A DNA stretch of 64,000 bases from Epithemia pelagica (lineage: Eukaryota > Bacillariophyta > Bacillariophyceae > Surirellales > Surirellaceae), in assembly GCA_946965045.2 (NCBI GenBank), contig OX337234.1, positions 2,790,001 through 2,854,000 on the forward strand. The letters are read 5' to 3'. The translations under genes and the position numbers were made by a program. Shown in pieces: positions 48,611-59,520 of this stretch (the stretch's first letter is position 1; each line of letters begins with the position of its first letter). The notes under the pieces are model-generated. The model made no database searches and was not told the origin of the DNA. It saw nothing but the letters and a program-made list of their open reading frames with translations.

Positions 48611-51368
48611 ATGACGAGTTCTCGCAAGGAAGAAGAAGTGTATTTGGCTGGCTATTCCGATCGTTTGTCGGCTTGTCCCGGGGAAACGGTACAATTTCAC
48701 GTGTCGTGTCATGCCCCCTCGACACAACATGTACAAGCATGCTTGACGCACAGCATTTGTGCCGATCCCAATCCAAATGGACCAGGCATGCATGAACAAG
48801 ATGTCAGTGCCTGGTTTTCCCCCATGTCCTTTCCGTCCCGTCGACAGGGCTGGAAACGAGGATCCTGGGCCCAATCGTCTCATCCCATTTCCCTCCTGCC
48901 AACCACAACATCCGAAAACCGACAAATTGAAATGGAGATTTGGAGTTTCCCACCCTCTTGGCATTCTCTTCTTCGTCTTCGTCGTCCTCCTTTCCCTTGA
49001 CCTCTCATGGCGGCCTCCAATTCATGTGTTCGTGGGGACCCATGCACTTGGTCATGACTCCCCAAGGAACGGTCCAAGTGTTGGTGGTATCCCCAGAACC
49101 CACAACTCCAACAGTCCAAACGGATCAAGAGGATGACGGCAAAGATACTGAGTACGAGGAGGACCAGGACGTGAAACAGTACCCAATCGTGTTGGTATCC
49201 AGTCGCAAACGATTGCTCGTGCACCACTGGTACAAGTGTACCGTTCGATTGGTTTGGATCCCATGCACCACCACCACCCGCACCACGGAATCGGACAAGG
49301 ACTGTATCCAAGTTACCTTGACCGTGGCAACCCAATCCAAAACGTACACGTCTTTTCGGGCCACAAACGATTCTGGCGCCCAACCACCGGTACCCACGGT
49401 TCAACCATGGCAGGAACTTCAAGTCACCCTCTCGTCGTTCACGGCGGCCGATCGATTGCACGCTGCCTTTGGCTCCACCACCAACGATACAGACACTACA
49501 ACAACAACAACACCAAAGGGTCACGATTTTTTCTTGTCCACCTTTGGTACCTGGAATGGCAAATTGGAAGCTCCCCGACTCGTCGTGGTCGTCCAGGAAT
49601 AACAACAAGAAGAAATTGCCTGGAACTTGTCGGACGACATGACACAATGGACCATTCCTCCCAGCAGCAGCGAGTCGACCGTGTCGTCATTGGCTCGACG
49701 AAACAACAACCGGAACCAGTTTCCTCCTCCTCCTCCCTCCTTGATTTTGTACAATGCTCCAACCCGGGCAGTGACGGGTCGGTTGTGGAATGGCCAGGTG
49801 ATGGATTGGAAGCAAAATCCTGTACACTATGGTGCCATTTATTTTCATTCGTCCGATGTCTACAATTTTGACTGGCACGTTGACTTTGCCTGGACCATTC
49901 CTCCCACTTGTCCGTCGGGAATTTATCTCATGCGCATTCAAGTACCCAAACCACCACCACCACAACAAGTGGACACTAAAGACCAAGAAAGCAAGAATGA
50001 CGACCACGAGGAGGAGGAGTTTTATTTCGACGCCATGCCCATTTTTGTAACGGCTCCACCCCTCTCCTCTACCACCAAACAACAAGTCGAGCGCCGAAAC
50101 AAGGTGTGTCTCTTGATTTCCACCTTTACCTACATTGTCTACGGCAATCATGCCCGGCCCGATTTCCATCCCTCGTGGCTGCGACGCATTGCCGACTGGA
50201 AGGCCTATCCGTACAATCCAGCAGTCTATCCTGCCTATGGCTGGTCCACCTACAATTATCATGCCGATGGGACAGCCGGGATATGTCATGCCTCGCACAA
50301 ACGACCCTTGTTTAATCTTCGACCGGGATATTCCACCTTTGGGACATGCACCTGTTCGGGGTTGCGTCATTTTCCCGCCGATTCCCACTTGACGGCTTGG
50401 TTCCAGCACCATTCCATTCCCTTTGACGTGGTGACGGATCATGAATTGGACCGATATGGTGTCGACGCCTTGCGGGGCTACGAGTGTCTCGTGACGGGCA
50501 CGCATCCCGAATATCATACGCAAGCCATGTTGAATGCCTTGTACACGTACCGAGACGTGCATAGAGGCAATTTTGGCCTATCTGGGGGGCAATGGCTTTT
50601 ATTGGAAAGTGGTTCGACATACGGAACAAGACGATTTGTTGGAAATTCGACGAGCCGAAGGAGGAATCAGAGCTTGGGCCGCTGAACCAGGAGAATATTA
50701 CATTGGCTTTGATGGCACCTATGGAGGCTTGTGGCGTCGATGTGGACAACCTCCCCAACACTTGGTCGGTGTGGGATTTACTGCACAAGGAACCTTTACC
50801 TCCCTTCCCTACCAACGCGTGCCATTACCATCCTCTGTATCGAAGTCCTTGGCCTGGCTCTTTCAAGGCATTCCTCATGACGAACAAATCTTGGGAGACT
50901 TTGGTTACTCGGGCCATGGAGCAGCTGGATTTGAATTGGATCGGGTGGATCCCCGAGAGTTGGAACGACAATACGCCTCCTCCTCCTCCCACCCCGACCA
51001 TGACAGCCACGACGAAAACGAAGAAGGGCACATTGTCATTGTCGCTCATTCGATTCAAGATACTGGAGATCCACCCAAATTTGTCTTGGTCCCCGAAGAA
51101 GTCTTGACCCATATCACCATTTTGTCGGGCGGAACGACGATCCAAGCCAAGCGTGCCGACATGGTGTATTGGAAACCAACGGCAACCAGTGGTCAGGTCT
51201 TTTCGACGGGATCCATTTGCTTCTATGGATCCTTACCCTGGAACAAGTTTGACAATTCCATATCCACCTGTACGTTGTTGTCGAGTGTGACTGACATGTG
51301 TGTTTGTTCTGGTCGAGAATCTTGTTGCTGTGCTCTATGCCCCTCCTGTTCGCATACCAGTACACTGA
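48611..51368 (+). pseudogene. N,N-dimethylformamidase large-subunit-like gene, interrupted
   Basis: Related to bacterial N,N-dimethylformamidase beta subunit, an iron amidohydrolase that releases dimethylamine and formate. The N-terminal part reads AGYSDRLSACPGETVQFHVS and CADPNPNGPGMHEQDVSAW, followed by a LamG-like region. The C-terminal catalytic part has RPDFHPSWLRRIADWKAYPY, PAYGWSTYNYHADG, RHFPADSHLTAWFQHHSIPF, AYLGGNGFYWKV and QVFSTGSICFYGSLPWNKFD. The frame is broken three times: a shift near 48942-48945 (GG where GGG would keep frame), TAA at 49600-49602 inside otherwise continuous sequence, and a shift in a T run near 50574-50577. The C-terminus beyond 51268 is uncertain. Two lesions sit in short mononucleotide runs, so assembly error is possible. 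Confidence 0.8.
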
Positions 51369-51870
51369 TGCATCTCATTTTTGAGTCTTTTTTGGTGTTG
51401 TTTGTTGTTGTCGTTGTGATAAACAAAAAATGATGGTCGGACATGCAGTACTTGGAAACGTGATCCGAAAGTTCACCGAGCACCGTAGTGACTGATCCAA
51501 TGAGCAGCATTTAAAGTTCCCGTCGAGCATAGAGACAAAAAGAAAACAGAATAGACGACACAAAAGATCTATAACTCCGCATTCGCTGGTTCTTGGACTG
51601 CATTGTTGATATATTGGAGTTAGGGACACATTCTAACTAAGAGTATTCCTTGAGCCTAGCAACTAGCTAGCATTGCTAGCTGGAAAGACTTTATGTCTAA
51701 GCGTTTAATGTGGATATTTCACTGAATCCTATCTGTTAATAAAGTCCTGAACGCTGAAGATTGGTATCTTTCCTGTTCCGAGTCAGTGCCGCCAATAGAA
51801 TTAATCACGACTTTTTCATTGCTGCCACACTGCTTTTGGATACGGCAATTCCACAAGCAACCAAGTTGAA
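51369..51870. other. Intergenic, no gene seen
   Basis: About 500 bp of AT-rich sequence between the interrupted amidohydrolase gene and the racemase-like gene. It contains short palindromic GCTAGC-type motifs near 51660-51680. No RNA or protein gene was recognised. Confidence 0.45.
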
Positions 51871-53276
51871 ATGGTATCCTTACTGAGGTGCGGCCTTTGT
51901 CGTGCGGTTTGCCTGGTGGGCCTGGGCTTGTGGCTTGGACAGGACCATGAAAAGGCGTCTCACTCGGCCAATTTTGTCGTCCATGCCTTTGTGTCTCCCA
52001 TGGTAGGACCGAGTCATTGCCGTTTTGGAGGTGCTGCTGTTGTGGAAGATCCTGCCAAGACCATGAACCGAGTCGGACCACATCGAGAGGGCGGCCATCC
52101 AATTTCCACCACTCGGCTCGAATTGGGGTTTGTGGACCGAGCATTGGACCGTGTGCAGAATCGGCTCGTCAGTTGGAGTATCAAAACGTATCAAAAAATT
52201 GGACAAGCCTTACCAGAACGACTCCGAGGTCCAGCCAAGCGCATTGCTGTTTGGGCCAAGGGACGGATCACCACCAAGATTGTTTCCGTCTATGACAAGG
52301 TGGGTATTCTTCGATTGGATGGCGCATCCTATTCGGCCCCGAACTATAGCAAAAAGGCCGTGGCGGGAGACAATGTCGACGGACGCACCTTTTTGGCCCA
52401 ACGCAATGGCTTTGTCGCCGTCTTTTGGCGTCCCGAAGGCTTTACCTTTAGTGTCTGTAAGGCGGGTTTGACACCGGATGGCAACTTTGCCATCCAAGGC
52501 CGAGTCAATATAACAGGTGACATGGAGGACGATACCCACTTGTTTATTCCCTCTCGTGTCCCCCAACAAGAACCTCGCAAACGTGATCCCAGCTGGGTAG
52601 AGCACTGGGAAAACAAGGAAACGGGCCAACGAGGCGTGGTGTATGTGTACGACAGTGACAAGTTACGGGCCAACTTACAGGCCACGATTCGAGACTTGAT
52701 TGATACACAGTGCATGGCCATTTCCAGTTCGTGTGGATTTATGCAAGCCTTTCAAGAAATGGTTGTAGAGTTTGCCAATGATGAGGTACCCGTTCTCATG
52801 TCGAGTTGTTCCTTGCTTCGAGTTGTTCCTTGCTTCCCCTCGTGGCGCAGTCGGTGCAGGGTGACATTATGATTTTGACCGCCAATTCCAATTCCTTTCA
52901 CGAGAACAAGGACTCCTTGGTGGGAAATTCCGTGGACGAAACGCGCTTGGTGATTGTGGGATTGCAAGATTTGCCGGGCTTTGGAGATGAAGTGGCAGCC
53001 GGCACCACGGTGAATGCCACCCTAGCCGAAACGGGCATTGTGCAAAAAGTCAATGAAACTCTAATTGCGTCGGATCATTCCATCAAGGCTATTCTCAGTG
53101 AATGTACCGAGTTACCGGGATATACCAACACGTTGCGTGAAGCCTTTGGGCTACCAGTGGTGGATGCCCTGACTGTTTGTAACAGCATGATGCAAGCCTT
53201 GTTACCACGCAGAGGGCTAGGTGAATTTGCACATCAAGTGGCATCGTTTGATCAGATTCAAGATGAAATTTGGTAG
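51871..53276 (+). pseudogene. Asp/Glu racemase-superfamily-like gene broken by a 17-bp tandem duplication
   Basis: The first frame (51871-52872) begins with a hydrophobic signal (LLRCGLCRAVCLVGLGLWLG) and a VVHAFVSP motif, which resembles the Ala-Phe cleavage site of diatom plastid presequences. A conserved segment runs through CMAISSSCGFMQAFQEMVVE. The second frame (to 53276) continues with LPLVAQSVQGDIMILTAN, AILSECTELPGYTNTLREAF and GLPVVDALTV. The two Cys-containing motifs are laid out as in aspartate/glutamate racemase-superfamily proteins. The frames meet at two tandem copies of a 17-mer (52801-52834); with one copy the frame would be continuous. The specific substrate is unknown. A plastid location is inferred. 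Confidence 0.75.
52801..52834 (+). repeat. 17-bp perfect tandem duplication
   Basis: TCGAGTTGTTCCTTGCT occurs at 52801-52817 and immediately again at 52818-52834. Seventeen is not a multiple of three, so the second copy shifts the reading frame of the racemase-like gene. Confidence 0.95.
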
Positions 53277-53727
53277 GAAACTCTATCCAGGGCGGGGATT
53301 TCCTACAGTCTGGATTGGTTGCCGACCATGGAGCAAGGTTCACGCTCAATCAAGTGGCCACGGCTCACGTCTATGAATGGTGATGGGAAGGGGAACACTT
53401 CTCCAAGTGGATAAAGTAAAGCAAGGAATATCGTTCGAAGGAGAGCAGATAAGTGTAAGGAACGATAATTTTGATGTATGCTCCTGTGCTTATTCTTCTT
53501 TTTGTGGACAATTGATCGCATAAGCTACTTCTAGAAGTAAACACAATGGACAATAGACGCAGCTTCTCTACGGGGTAGTTATACCCATAGCAAAAGTGTT
53601 GAGAGGGTAGTGGCAACCGACGGACGGACGATCCCACGAGCAGACAGCGAGACAATGGCGGCGAGTCACGATGTGAAGTCGGCTGTCCCTGCAAACGGTG
53701 ACGAATATCAACGACACGACGACAGGG
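53277..53727. other. Intergenic, no gene seen
   Basis: 450 bp between two plus-strand genes. An ATG at 53655 is out of frame with the downstream gene and would be a short upstream ORF if transcribed. No domain or RNA was recognised. Confidence 0.45.
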
Positions 53728-55083
53728 ATGAAACCAACCATTGATGCATCCGCCACTTGTGGAAAGGGCGTAACCGCGAATCAGACTACAGATTCGAATC
53801 CACCAAAGTCAAACGCAGAACCACAACAACAACATCCACAGTTTAAGCTCACTGTAACCTACAACGGATATCGATTCAATGGATTTCAAAAACAGCCATC
53901 GCAACAACGATCCATGGTACCACAAGAAGATGGAGCACAGAAATCACAGGAAGCGTCGTCTTTGGAAGAAACCGTTTGTCTGCGGCCACCTCCCAAACGC
54001 CCTCACTGGGAATCTCCTTCGGGGCGCATGAAACGAGTACCCAATACCATTCAAGATTGTCTCGAATATGCAATTTTAAACTACATTCGTCATTCCATGG
54101 ATAACTCCAAAACAACATCAGTTACCACCGATCCAAGTGACAAACAAGCAAAGGCTAAATCTACGATTGCTTCGTCATTTTCCTTGCATGATTTAATGTT
54201 TGCCTTTGCTGGTCGAACGGACAAGGGTGTTCATGCTTTGGGCCAAGTGGTGACATGTCGAATTCCATTTGTTGTGCAAGATTCTACGAATGAATCAATG
54301 GATCAACGGAAGCAGCAACTTTGTGACATGTTGCAAGGCATCAATAGTCGTTTGCCCAACGACATTTCGGTGAGTCGGATTGCCGGCCCCTTGTCCCACA
54401 ACTTGGATCCTCGACACGATGCCGTGTTAAAACAATACAGCTACACCATCAAGTACCATCGAGCATCTTCTTCGGGCAGTGGCGGTGGAGGAGGAGTTCA
54501 CACGATGCGAAATGCGCTGTTAGACTCTGCCTGTTTATGGTTGGTTCCATGGCCATTGCACGATTCGATTTTCCCCTCTCTTTGCCATGCCTTGTCCGGA
54601 ACGCATGATTACACCCGATTTGCGCACCGAGATGTTCGGGACAAATACGACAATTTCATCATGACCATTGACGTCAAGTTTCACATTGTCTCTTGTCAAC
54701 CCACTCCCTTTGGAGGAGAAATTGTCACGGCCAAGTTCTTGGCACAATCCAAAGGATTTCGACGGACCATGGTACGAAATTTGGTAGGTTTTTCGATCCG
54801 AATGGCAACAACCACCCAACACGACTCCTTGCTCAAGGCCGGGTTGGGGCAACAAGACAATGAATCAACCATACGACCGACAAACGAGGATGGGTGGCAA
54901 CGTTTGATTCTTCCCAATCAACATCTGATTGAAGCAGCTCCTGCGAGTGGGCTGTGCCTCGACTTTGTTCGGTACGATCGCGATCACGAGAGTTCCACGG
55001 AGAGCATGTCCCCATCAATGTCCAACTGCAACGTTGCCAGCATGGATGTTGCTGCTGCTTCAGAAAGCTCTTTGCCATTATGA
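53728..55083 (+). CDS. TruA/Pus1-family tRNA pseudouridine synthase
   Basis: A 451-residue enzyme isomerising uridine to pseudouridine in tRNA. The start is ATG 53728. The N-terminal motif FKLTVTYNGYRFNGFQKQP opens the first half. The catalytic loop FAFAGRTDKGVHALGQVV (Asp at about residue 162) is intact, followed by GINSRLPNDISVSRIAGPL, RHDAVLKQYSYTIKY and SGTHDYTRFAHRD of the second half-domain, and KGFRRTMVRNLVGFSIRMA near the C-terminus. Insertions (about residues 50-85 and 125-150, Gln/Ser-rich) lengthen it relative to bacterial TruA (about 270). The last 40 residues are Ser-rich and not conserved. Whether it modifies positions 38-40 or others cannot be decided here. Confidence 0.92.
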   Translation: MKPTIDASATCGKGVTANQTTDSNPPKSNAEPQQQHPQFKLTVTYNGYRFNGFQKQPSQQRSMVPQEDGAQKSQEASSLEETVCLRPPPKRPHWESPSGRMKRVPNTIQDCLEYAILNYIRHSMDNSKTTSVTTDPSDKQAKAKSTIASSFSLHDLMFAFAGRTDKGVHALGQVVTCRIPFVVQDSTNESMDQRKQQLCDMLQGINSRLPNDISVSRIAGPLSHNLDPRHDAVLKQYSYTIKYHRASSSGSGGGGGVHTMRNALLDSACLWLVPWPLHDSIFPSLCHALSGTHDYTRFAHRDVRDKYDNFIMTIDVKFHIVSCQPTPFGGEIVTAKFLAQSKGFRRTMVRNLVGFSIRMATTTQHDSLLKAGLGQQDNESTIRPTNEDGWQRLILPNQHLIEAAPASGLCLDFVRYDRDHESSTESMSPSMSNCNVASMDVAAASESSLPL

Positions 55084-55882
55084 TAATTGGCGTGCAGTAA
55101 ACAGGGATTTCAATGTTGCGTTTGCAGCAGCTATCACTTGGATCTTGGGACGCTGGATACGGAAGTGGATCAAGGCGAGCAAATAATGCAAATGCGATCC
55201 ATCGGACATTGGACGTTCTGCAATTCACTTTGAGAGGTTGCCTCTCTGTCCTTGTTCTCGTTTCGACGACAGAACGAAATTGATTGAACGAGGAATGTCG
55301 TTCTTGCGTACACGTCTATGACGTTTGCTTCGTCATCTATGAGTTTTCTTACTCTTCTTTACGATTCTTCGTTGACAATAAGAAGTTGTCGCTTCTCATT
55401 TTTGCGGAGGCTTTTTAGGCGATACGGAATACGCACGGAGTGGATCTCATTCACAGATCTCAATCACTCGCGATGGGCGAACGCGACTGAGAACTCAATC
55501 TTTGACACTGTGGAGTGAAAAGAAGAGTATTGAGATCGTGTATCGCCTATTGTGTACGAGTATCCGACCGCGACTGAGTAATTTTCTTTCTTGGGAGTGA
55601 CAGAAGTACGACTGTAGAGCAGATAGTACACTTAGTGGTGAAACGGAATTGAAGCTGGTTCGAGATGTCTTCGGTTTGGATCTCACTTCTCGACCTTCAC
55701 CCACAAAAGTGGTGACAGCAAACGAGACGAAATCGAATTTTGCAACGGAGTCACAACGCGAACGAGAGGTTGCTACATTTGCGATCCGACAATTCACTCT
55801 TGTCGTTGTTGCTGTCGTTGTGGCTGGCACTTGGCATCGCATTTGATCTCATTATTTCTGATTTCCTCAAAACGATAAAAAC
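55084..55882. other. Intergenic, no gene seen
   Basis: 800 bp with only short frames and no recognisable domain or RNA gene. It presumably holds the promoter of the small gene at 55883. Confidence 0.45.
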
Positions 55883-56380
55883 ATGATGAATGAACGAACC
55901 ACTATTTCCATGGGAGTTGCAATCATTGACGATGACACAACGTCTGCGACCCGCAAGGCTGGACGTAGATCAAGAGCTGCCACCATTTCTGGTACCCAAG
56001 ACAATGACTTTTTCTTCTTTCCCTGCTCGACAAACGAGCTTGTGGAGCAAAAGAAAAAGTTTCTCATTTTCCTGAGGATCCTTCTCAAGTACTTGCAACG
56101 GAGAGATCGAGCACGACATGCCGAGGTGAAGGCAGTACTTCGTGAATTTGCCAACTTTATGAGTCGGCGAAGCAGCCTTTCACCCCACAGCCGACAAAAC
56201 GAAGGATGCAGTCTCTTGAAGATGTACAGTCTTGTCAAGAGTTTGGTGTCCGAGACTCAGTGGAATGATGCTCTCGTGGTCCTTCGAATGTTTCTGATCC
56301 AACGCCGTTGTCGTGCTAGTCATGCGGGCAACGCTCGATCCATGAACCGTTGCGCCATGATTTCCTCGGACGGATCCTAA
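55883..56380 (+). CDS. Small basic helical protein, diatom-type, unknown function
   Basis: A 165-residue protein starting at tandem ATGs. After a 45-residue charged head come two predicted helical modules: KKKFLIFLRILLKYLQRRDR through HAEVKAVLREFANFMSRR, then SLLKMYSLVKSLVSETQWND through ALVVLRMFLIQRR. The pattern of a hydrophobic helix ending in KYLxxRD plus a second helix with a Trp resembles small proteins that recur in diatom genomes; this is memory-based and the family has no function I can name. No signal peptide or membrane segment is seen. The C-terminus is Cys/Arg/Ser-rich. Confidence 0.55.
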   Translation: MMNERTTISMGVAIIDDDTTSATRKAGRRSRAATISGTQDNDFFFFPCSTNELVEQKKKFLIFLRILLKYLQRRDRARHAEVKAVLREFANFMSRRSSLSPHSRQNEGCSLLKMYSLVKSLVSETQWNDALVVLRMFLIQRRCRASHAGNARSMNRCAMISSDGS

Positions 56381-57179
56381 ACCATCGTGCCTCAACCTGA
56401 CGATCGACCCCTCAAGATCTAGCTGCATCCACCGGAAGAGCGTTGTCATTTGTCGAATGGCTACCGTGTGGAATTTGACGACTTTTGACTCCCATTTGCT
56501 TTGTGCTGTATTTACTTGTTTTCCTGACAACAAGCGGCATTCCTGTGACGACCATCGTCCAAACAAAGCGATGGTTTCCCCCGTCCTCTAGACCTGGTAT
56601 CAATTAAGCTGGTGCCCCTGATATTGCCAATAGTGCAATTACGTTTTCCTAGCTATCATTCTGGATGTCCTTTGGAGAAAGAAAGTAGGTACCATGGTCT
56701 CTCAAGGCACCATGATCCAAGGCTAAGATTTCACGTAAAAAACCCAAAGTAGCTTGGGTAACTCAATCGTATTGAGCATACTTCGGATTTTTGGGTGTAC
56801 CCTCGGATTTGGGCGTATTGCGGCATGCCTCCCCGTTGCATCCTTCTACTCTTCGCATAAGGGCATTGATCACTAGGTTTGTTACGGATAATTAGATTCC
56901 GGCAGTTCCCACCCCCTCTTATACATTGTTGCGGGGTGTTTGTGTCAAAATCAGAACCCCAAGGAGGCCAACCTGAACCCCTCGTAGCATCCTCGTCGCC
57001 GTGAGTCCACTGACGTTTGTTTTCGGAGAAGCAATGCGGAGTACAAAAATCCGAACAGGGAATGGTACAACTATTTTTATTTCTCTCTTTCCATATTCCG
57101 AAGGACGAGGCTAGAGGTAATCCCATCAGGACATGCTTCCGATTGACCGAACTCTCATTTTTTCCTCCTATGCACAGGC
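56381..57179. other. Intergenic, no gene supported
   Basis: Short frames only. A minus-strand frame at 56731-57243 enters the tandem repeat array to its right and has no recognised domain. No RNA gene was identified. Confidence 0.45.
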
Positions 57180-57760
57180 CATGACATTTGCCTTCCCACC
57201 CGAACAATGTTGAGTGGTTCGGATCATTCATCCAACGGTGCATTCAATTCATCAATCAAATGATTGATTGAATGAAGGAACGAGTGACGAATGAATGCGT
57301 CCTCGCTTCGACCTTGCACAGACCCTGGCATGTGCCATCGCACTCGAACAGCAATGCCCAGTGGTTCGGATCACCCATCCACTCGTGTGTATTCATTCGA
57401 TAGGTTGATTGATTGATCGGCAAAGAGTGACGAATGAATGCGTCCTCGCTTCGACCTTGCACAGGCCCTCGCATGTGCCGTCGCACTCGAACAGCAATGC
57501 CCCGTGGTTCGGATCACCCATCCACTCGTGTGCATTCATTCGATAGGTTGATTGATCAGTCGATTGAATGAATAAAGGAACGAGTGACAAGTGAATGCGT
57601 CCCCGCTTCGACCTTGTAGAGACCATGAGATGTGTCGTCCCACTCGAGCAACAATGCCGAGTGGTTCGGATAGCCTGGCAATGCGTTCATTCATTCGACA
57701 GATTGATTGATAAATTGAATGAACAAAAGAACAAGTGACAAATGAACGTGGCTTTTCGTA
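57180..57760. repeat. Minisatellite: about four degenerate tandem units of 130-165 bp
   Basis: Four related units follow one another. Shared blocks are GCGTCCTCGCTTCGACCTTG (starting near 57296, 57438 and, diverged, 57597), GTGGTTCGGATCACCCATCC (near 57361, 57503; diverged near 57218 and 57661) and ATTCATTCGATAGGTTGATT (near 57391, 57535). The outer units are more diverged than the inner two. AT-rich GATTGATTGAATGAA joints vary in length and form short palindromes. The minus strand of the inner units is open in one frame (EWMGDPNH...LLFECDGTC), but no gene structure is supported. Confidence 0.85.
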
Positions 57761-58042
57761 CTTGTAGATGATTCAACAAAATTATTCGGGACAATATCCC
57801 CATACACACAGGTGCTTCCGACCTGAACATTTGGCAAGCGGTTCGTCCGGCCTGAGCAGTCATGAGATGGTGATTCCTGGCCTTGTAGAGTAGAAGCGTC
57901 GTTGGATGAAGGTATGGAATTCCTTATAACTCATTCATAGACCATGACATTCGTTTTCTCCTAGCCAACCTTGATGTAGATTGAGAGTTACTGACAGATT
58001 CCACATGTCGTGCCGTTTTCTGTTGAAACGCCTTGCATGTAG
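57761..58042. other. Spacer between minisatellite and the Fe-ADH-like gene
   Basis: The 3' flank of the minus-strand gene beginning at 59197; no feature was recognised. Confidence 0.4.
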
Positions 58043-59197
58043 TTAGGACGATGGAACGAGTGAAAACGGTTCCAACGCAGCACGCAATTCCTTGCGCGAG
58101 GCATCCAAACAGTTCCAATGCGTTTGATTGGTTTGAATCAGATCCAGGAGTTGTTCGACGGATTGATTGGTGGCCAAGAGAGGTGGTGGCAAAATGTCTT
58201 TTTCGTCACTTGGTTGGACAGTCATGCTGGCCAAAATCGTCAACAGATCCTTGTCGGGGAAGACGGTCGGTAACAACGACACTGTCACGGCCAAGGGAAT
58301 GGATCGAGGCAATTGTGATCCAATTAGTCCAAACTCCAAGCAGGAGGTCCCAACCTGTAACAGTTTGTCCGCCACGGCATTGTGAGTCTCTTCGCCAGCC
58401 TGTGAGTCGGTACAAGTGGAGGTCACGAGCAACTGCTTACAGCGCTCCAAAACTTGGTTCGCGTCCTCTTGCACTGAGGTTTCTGTTTGAGTCGATACAG
58501 CATGGGAAAGAAGAGTCATGCAAGCATACAATGCCGTGGCCATGCTTTGCCGTGTCTCTTTTGGATGGTGTTGAAACTTGTCAGGTTCCAACAATGCCAC
58601 GGTCGTGTTGGTGGGTGTCGTCGTCGATGGATGGGGGAGAAGGACATCTTCTTGATCGTGCAGCAAGAGGGCATGGGGATGCACGCACGTCAAGATCGCA
58701 TCCAAAGTATCGGGCACAAGAATGAGTTCCGGTGGGTCTGTATTGTTGTCGTTGTCGATTGTGTTTGATGAAGCAACTTGTGCGGCCACCGCCTTGGCCA
58801 AATCGAGTGAGGCACGACTTCCCACTCCACAGACCGTTCCAGCACCCATGCGGGTGTACAAGTCCACTTGTTCATGAACCGAATCGGCCGTAGGAGCTAC
58901 AAAAGAGGAAGCTCCCGGATGAGTTTTGGCATCGCCGCCATGGCCACCTTTGGATACCAACGTTCGCAACCCCATTTGCTGTGCCAAAATGAGATGTACA
59001 TGTCGACCAGCCAAGGTTTCCACCATGCCACTGCTGCTGTTGCTGATGTTGTTGCTATCTTGCAATGGCGACGAAGTATCTGCTTCAATGAGCAAAATGG
59101 GAGAGGCTGCAAACCGACGTCGGTGGGTTTGAATGTACCGACCAAGCGCTTTGACTCCCTTGACAATATCGTGAGGTCCTTTGGCTGTGACGGTCAT
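58043..59197 (-). CDS. Iron-containing alcohol dehydrogenase-like protein, divergent
   Basis: A 384-residue protein starting at ATG 59197. The layout suggests the group III (Fe-ADH / glycerol dehydrogenase) fold: an N-terminal nucleotide-binding half with GAGTVCGVGSRASLDLAKAV (about residues 116-135), corresponding to the GGGSxxDxAK motif, followed by LILVPDTLDAILT and an alpha-helical half with VADKLLQVGTSCLEFGLIGS and LPRSIPLAVTVSLLPTVFP. The expected metal-binding His residues are not clearly recognisable, and Thr/Asn-rich spacers are inserted, so it may have lost or changed activity. Maleylacetate-reductase-like or dehydroquinate-synthase-like relatives are alternatives. No targeting signal is evident. 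Confidence 0.6.
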   Translation of the reverse strand: MTVTAKGPHDIVKGVKALGRYIQTHRRRFAASPILLIEADTSSPLQDSNNISNSSSGMVETLAGRHVHLILAQQMGLRTLVSKGGHGGDAKTHPGASSFVAPTADSVHEQVDLYTRMGAGTVCGVGSRASLDLAKAVAAQVASSNTIDNDNNTDPPELILVPDTLDAILTCVHPHALLLHDQEDVLLPHPSTTTPTNTTVALLEPDKFQHHPKETRQSMATALYACMTLLSHAVSTQTETSVQEDANQVLERCKQLLVTSTCTDSQAGEETHNAVADKLLQVGTSCLEFGLIGSQLPRSIPLAVTVSLLPTVFPDKDLLTILASMTVQPSDEKDILPPPLLATNQSVEQLLDLIQTNQTHWNCLDASRKELRAALEPFSLVPSS

Positions 59198-59520
59198 TTC
59201 CAGAAGTAGTAGTACCACGGGAATAGAGAAGATGTATCCAAAGAACGTTTCGGGTAAAGGCCAATCCTTCTGAGGTTGCTGCGTTGTTCCAAGTTCAACT
59301 CTCTCATGGCGCGCTTCGCTGAGGACATAACTCTCTGAGACGCTAACAACTAGGAGTATCTACTCTACGGTAGCTAGCTCTAGTGGTTGCGTGTCTGGGC
59401 ATGAGTTAGAGGTGCATTAGTTCTAGGTCGAAACCGCAATGCCAATAGTGGTGAAATGTGCAATAGTTTTGCCTCAACAATCACTGAAAAGAAATAGATC
59501 TCTCTCTCTCTCTCGCTCGC
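59198..59520. other. Spacer containing the left end of a tandem duplication
   Basis: From about 59430 this spacer matches the spacer at about 61455-61546 (ACCGCAATGCCAATA, then TTTTGCCTCAACAATCACTG) and ends in a TC microsatellite just before the stop codon of the ankyrin gene. It shows that the duplication includes the 3' flank. Confidence 0.7.

Noticed and set aside
51262-51368. An intron at GTACGT (51270) to recover a dimethylformamidase C-terminus (ENLVAVLY)
   Set aside because: No acceptor AG gives the right phase; the obvious one creates a stop codon. The C-terminal end is left uncertain.
57180-57760. CRISPR-like array
   Set aside because: The units are 130-165 bp and diverged, with no short identical repeat and unique spacer pattern, and the genome is eukaryotic.
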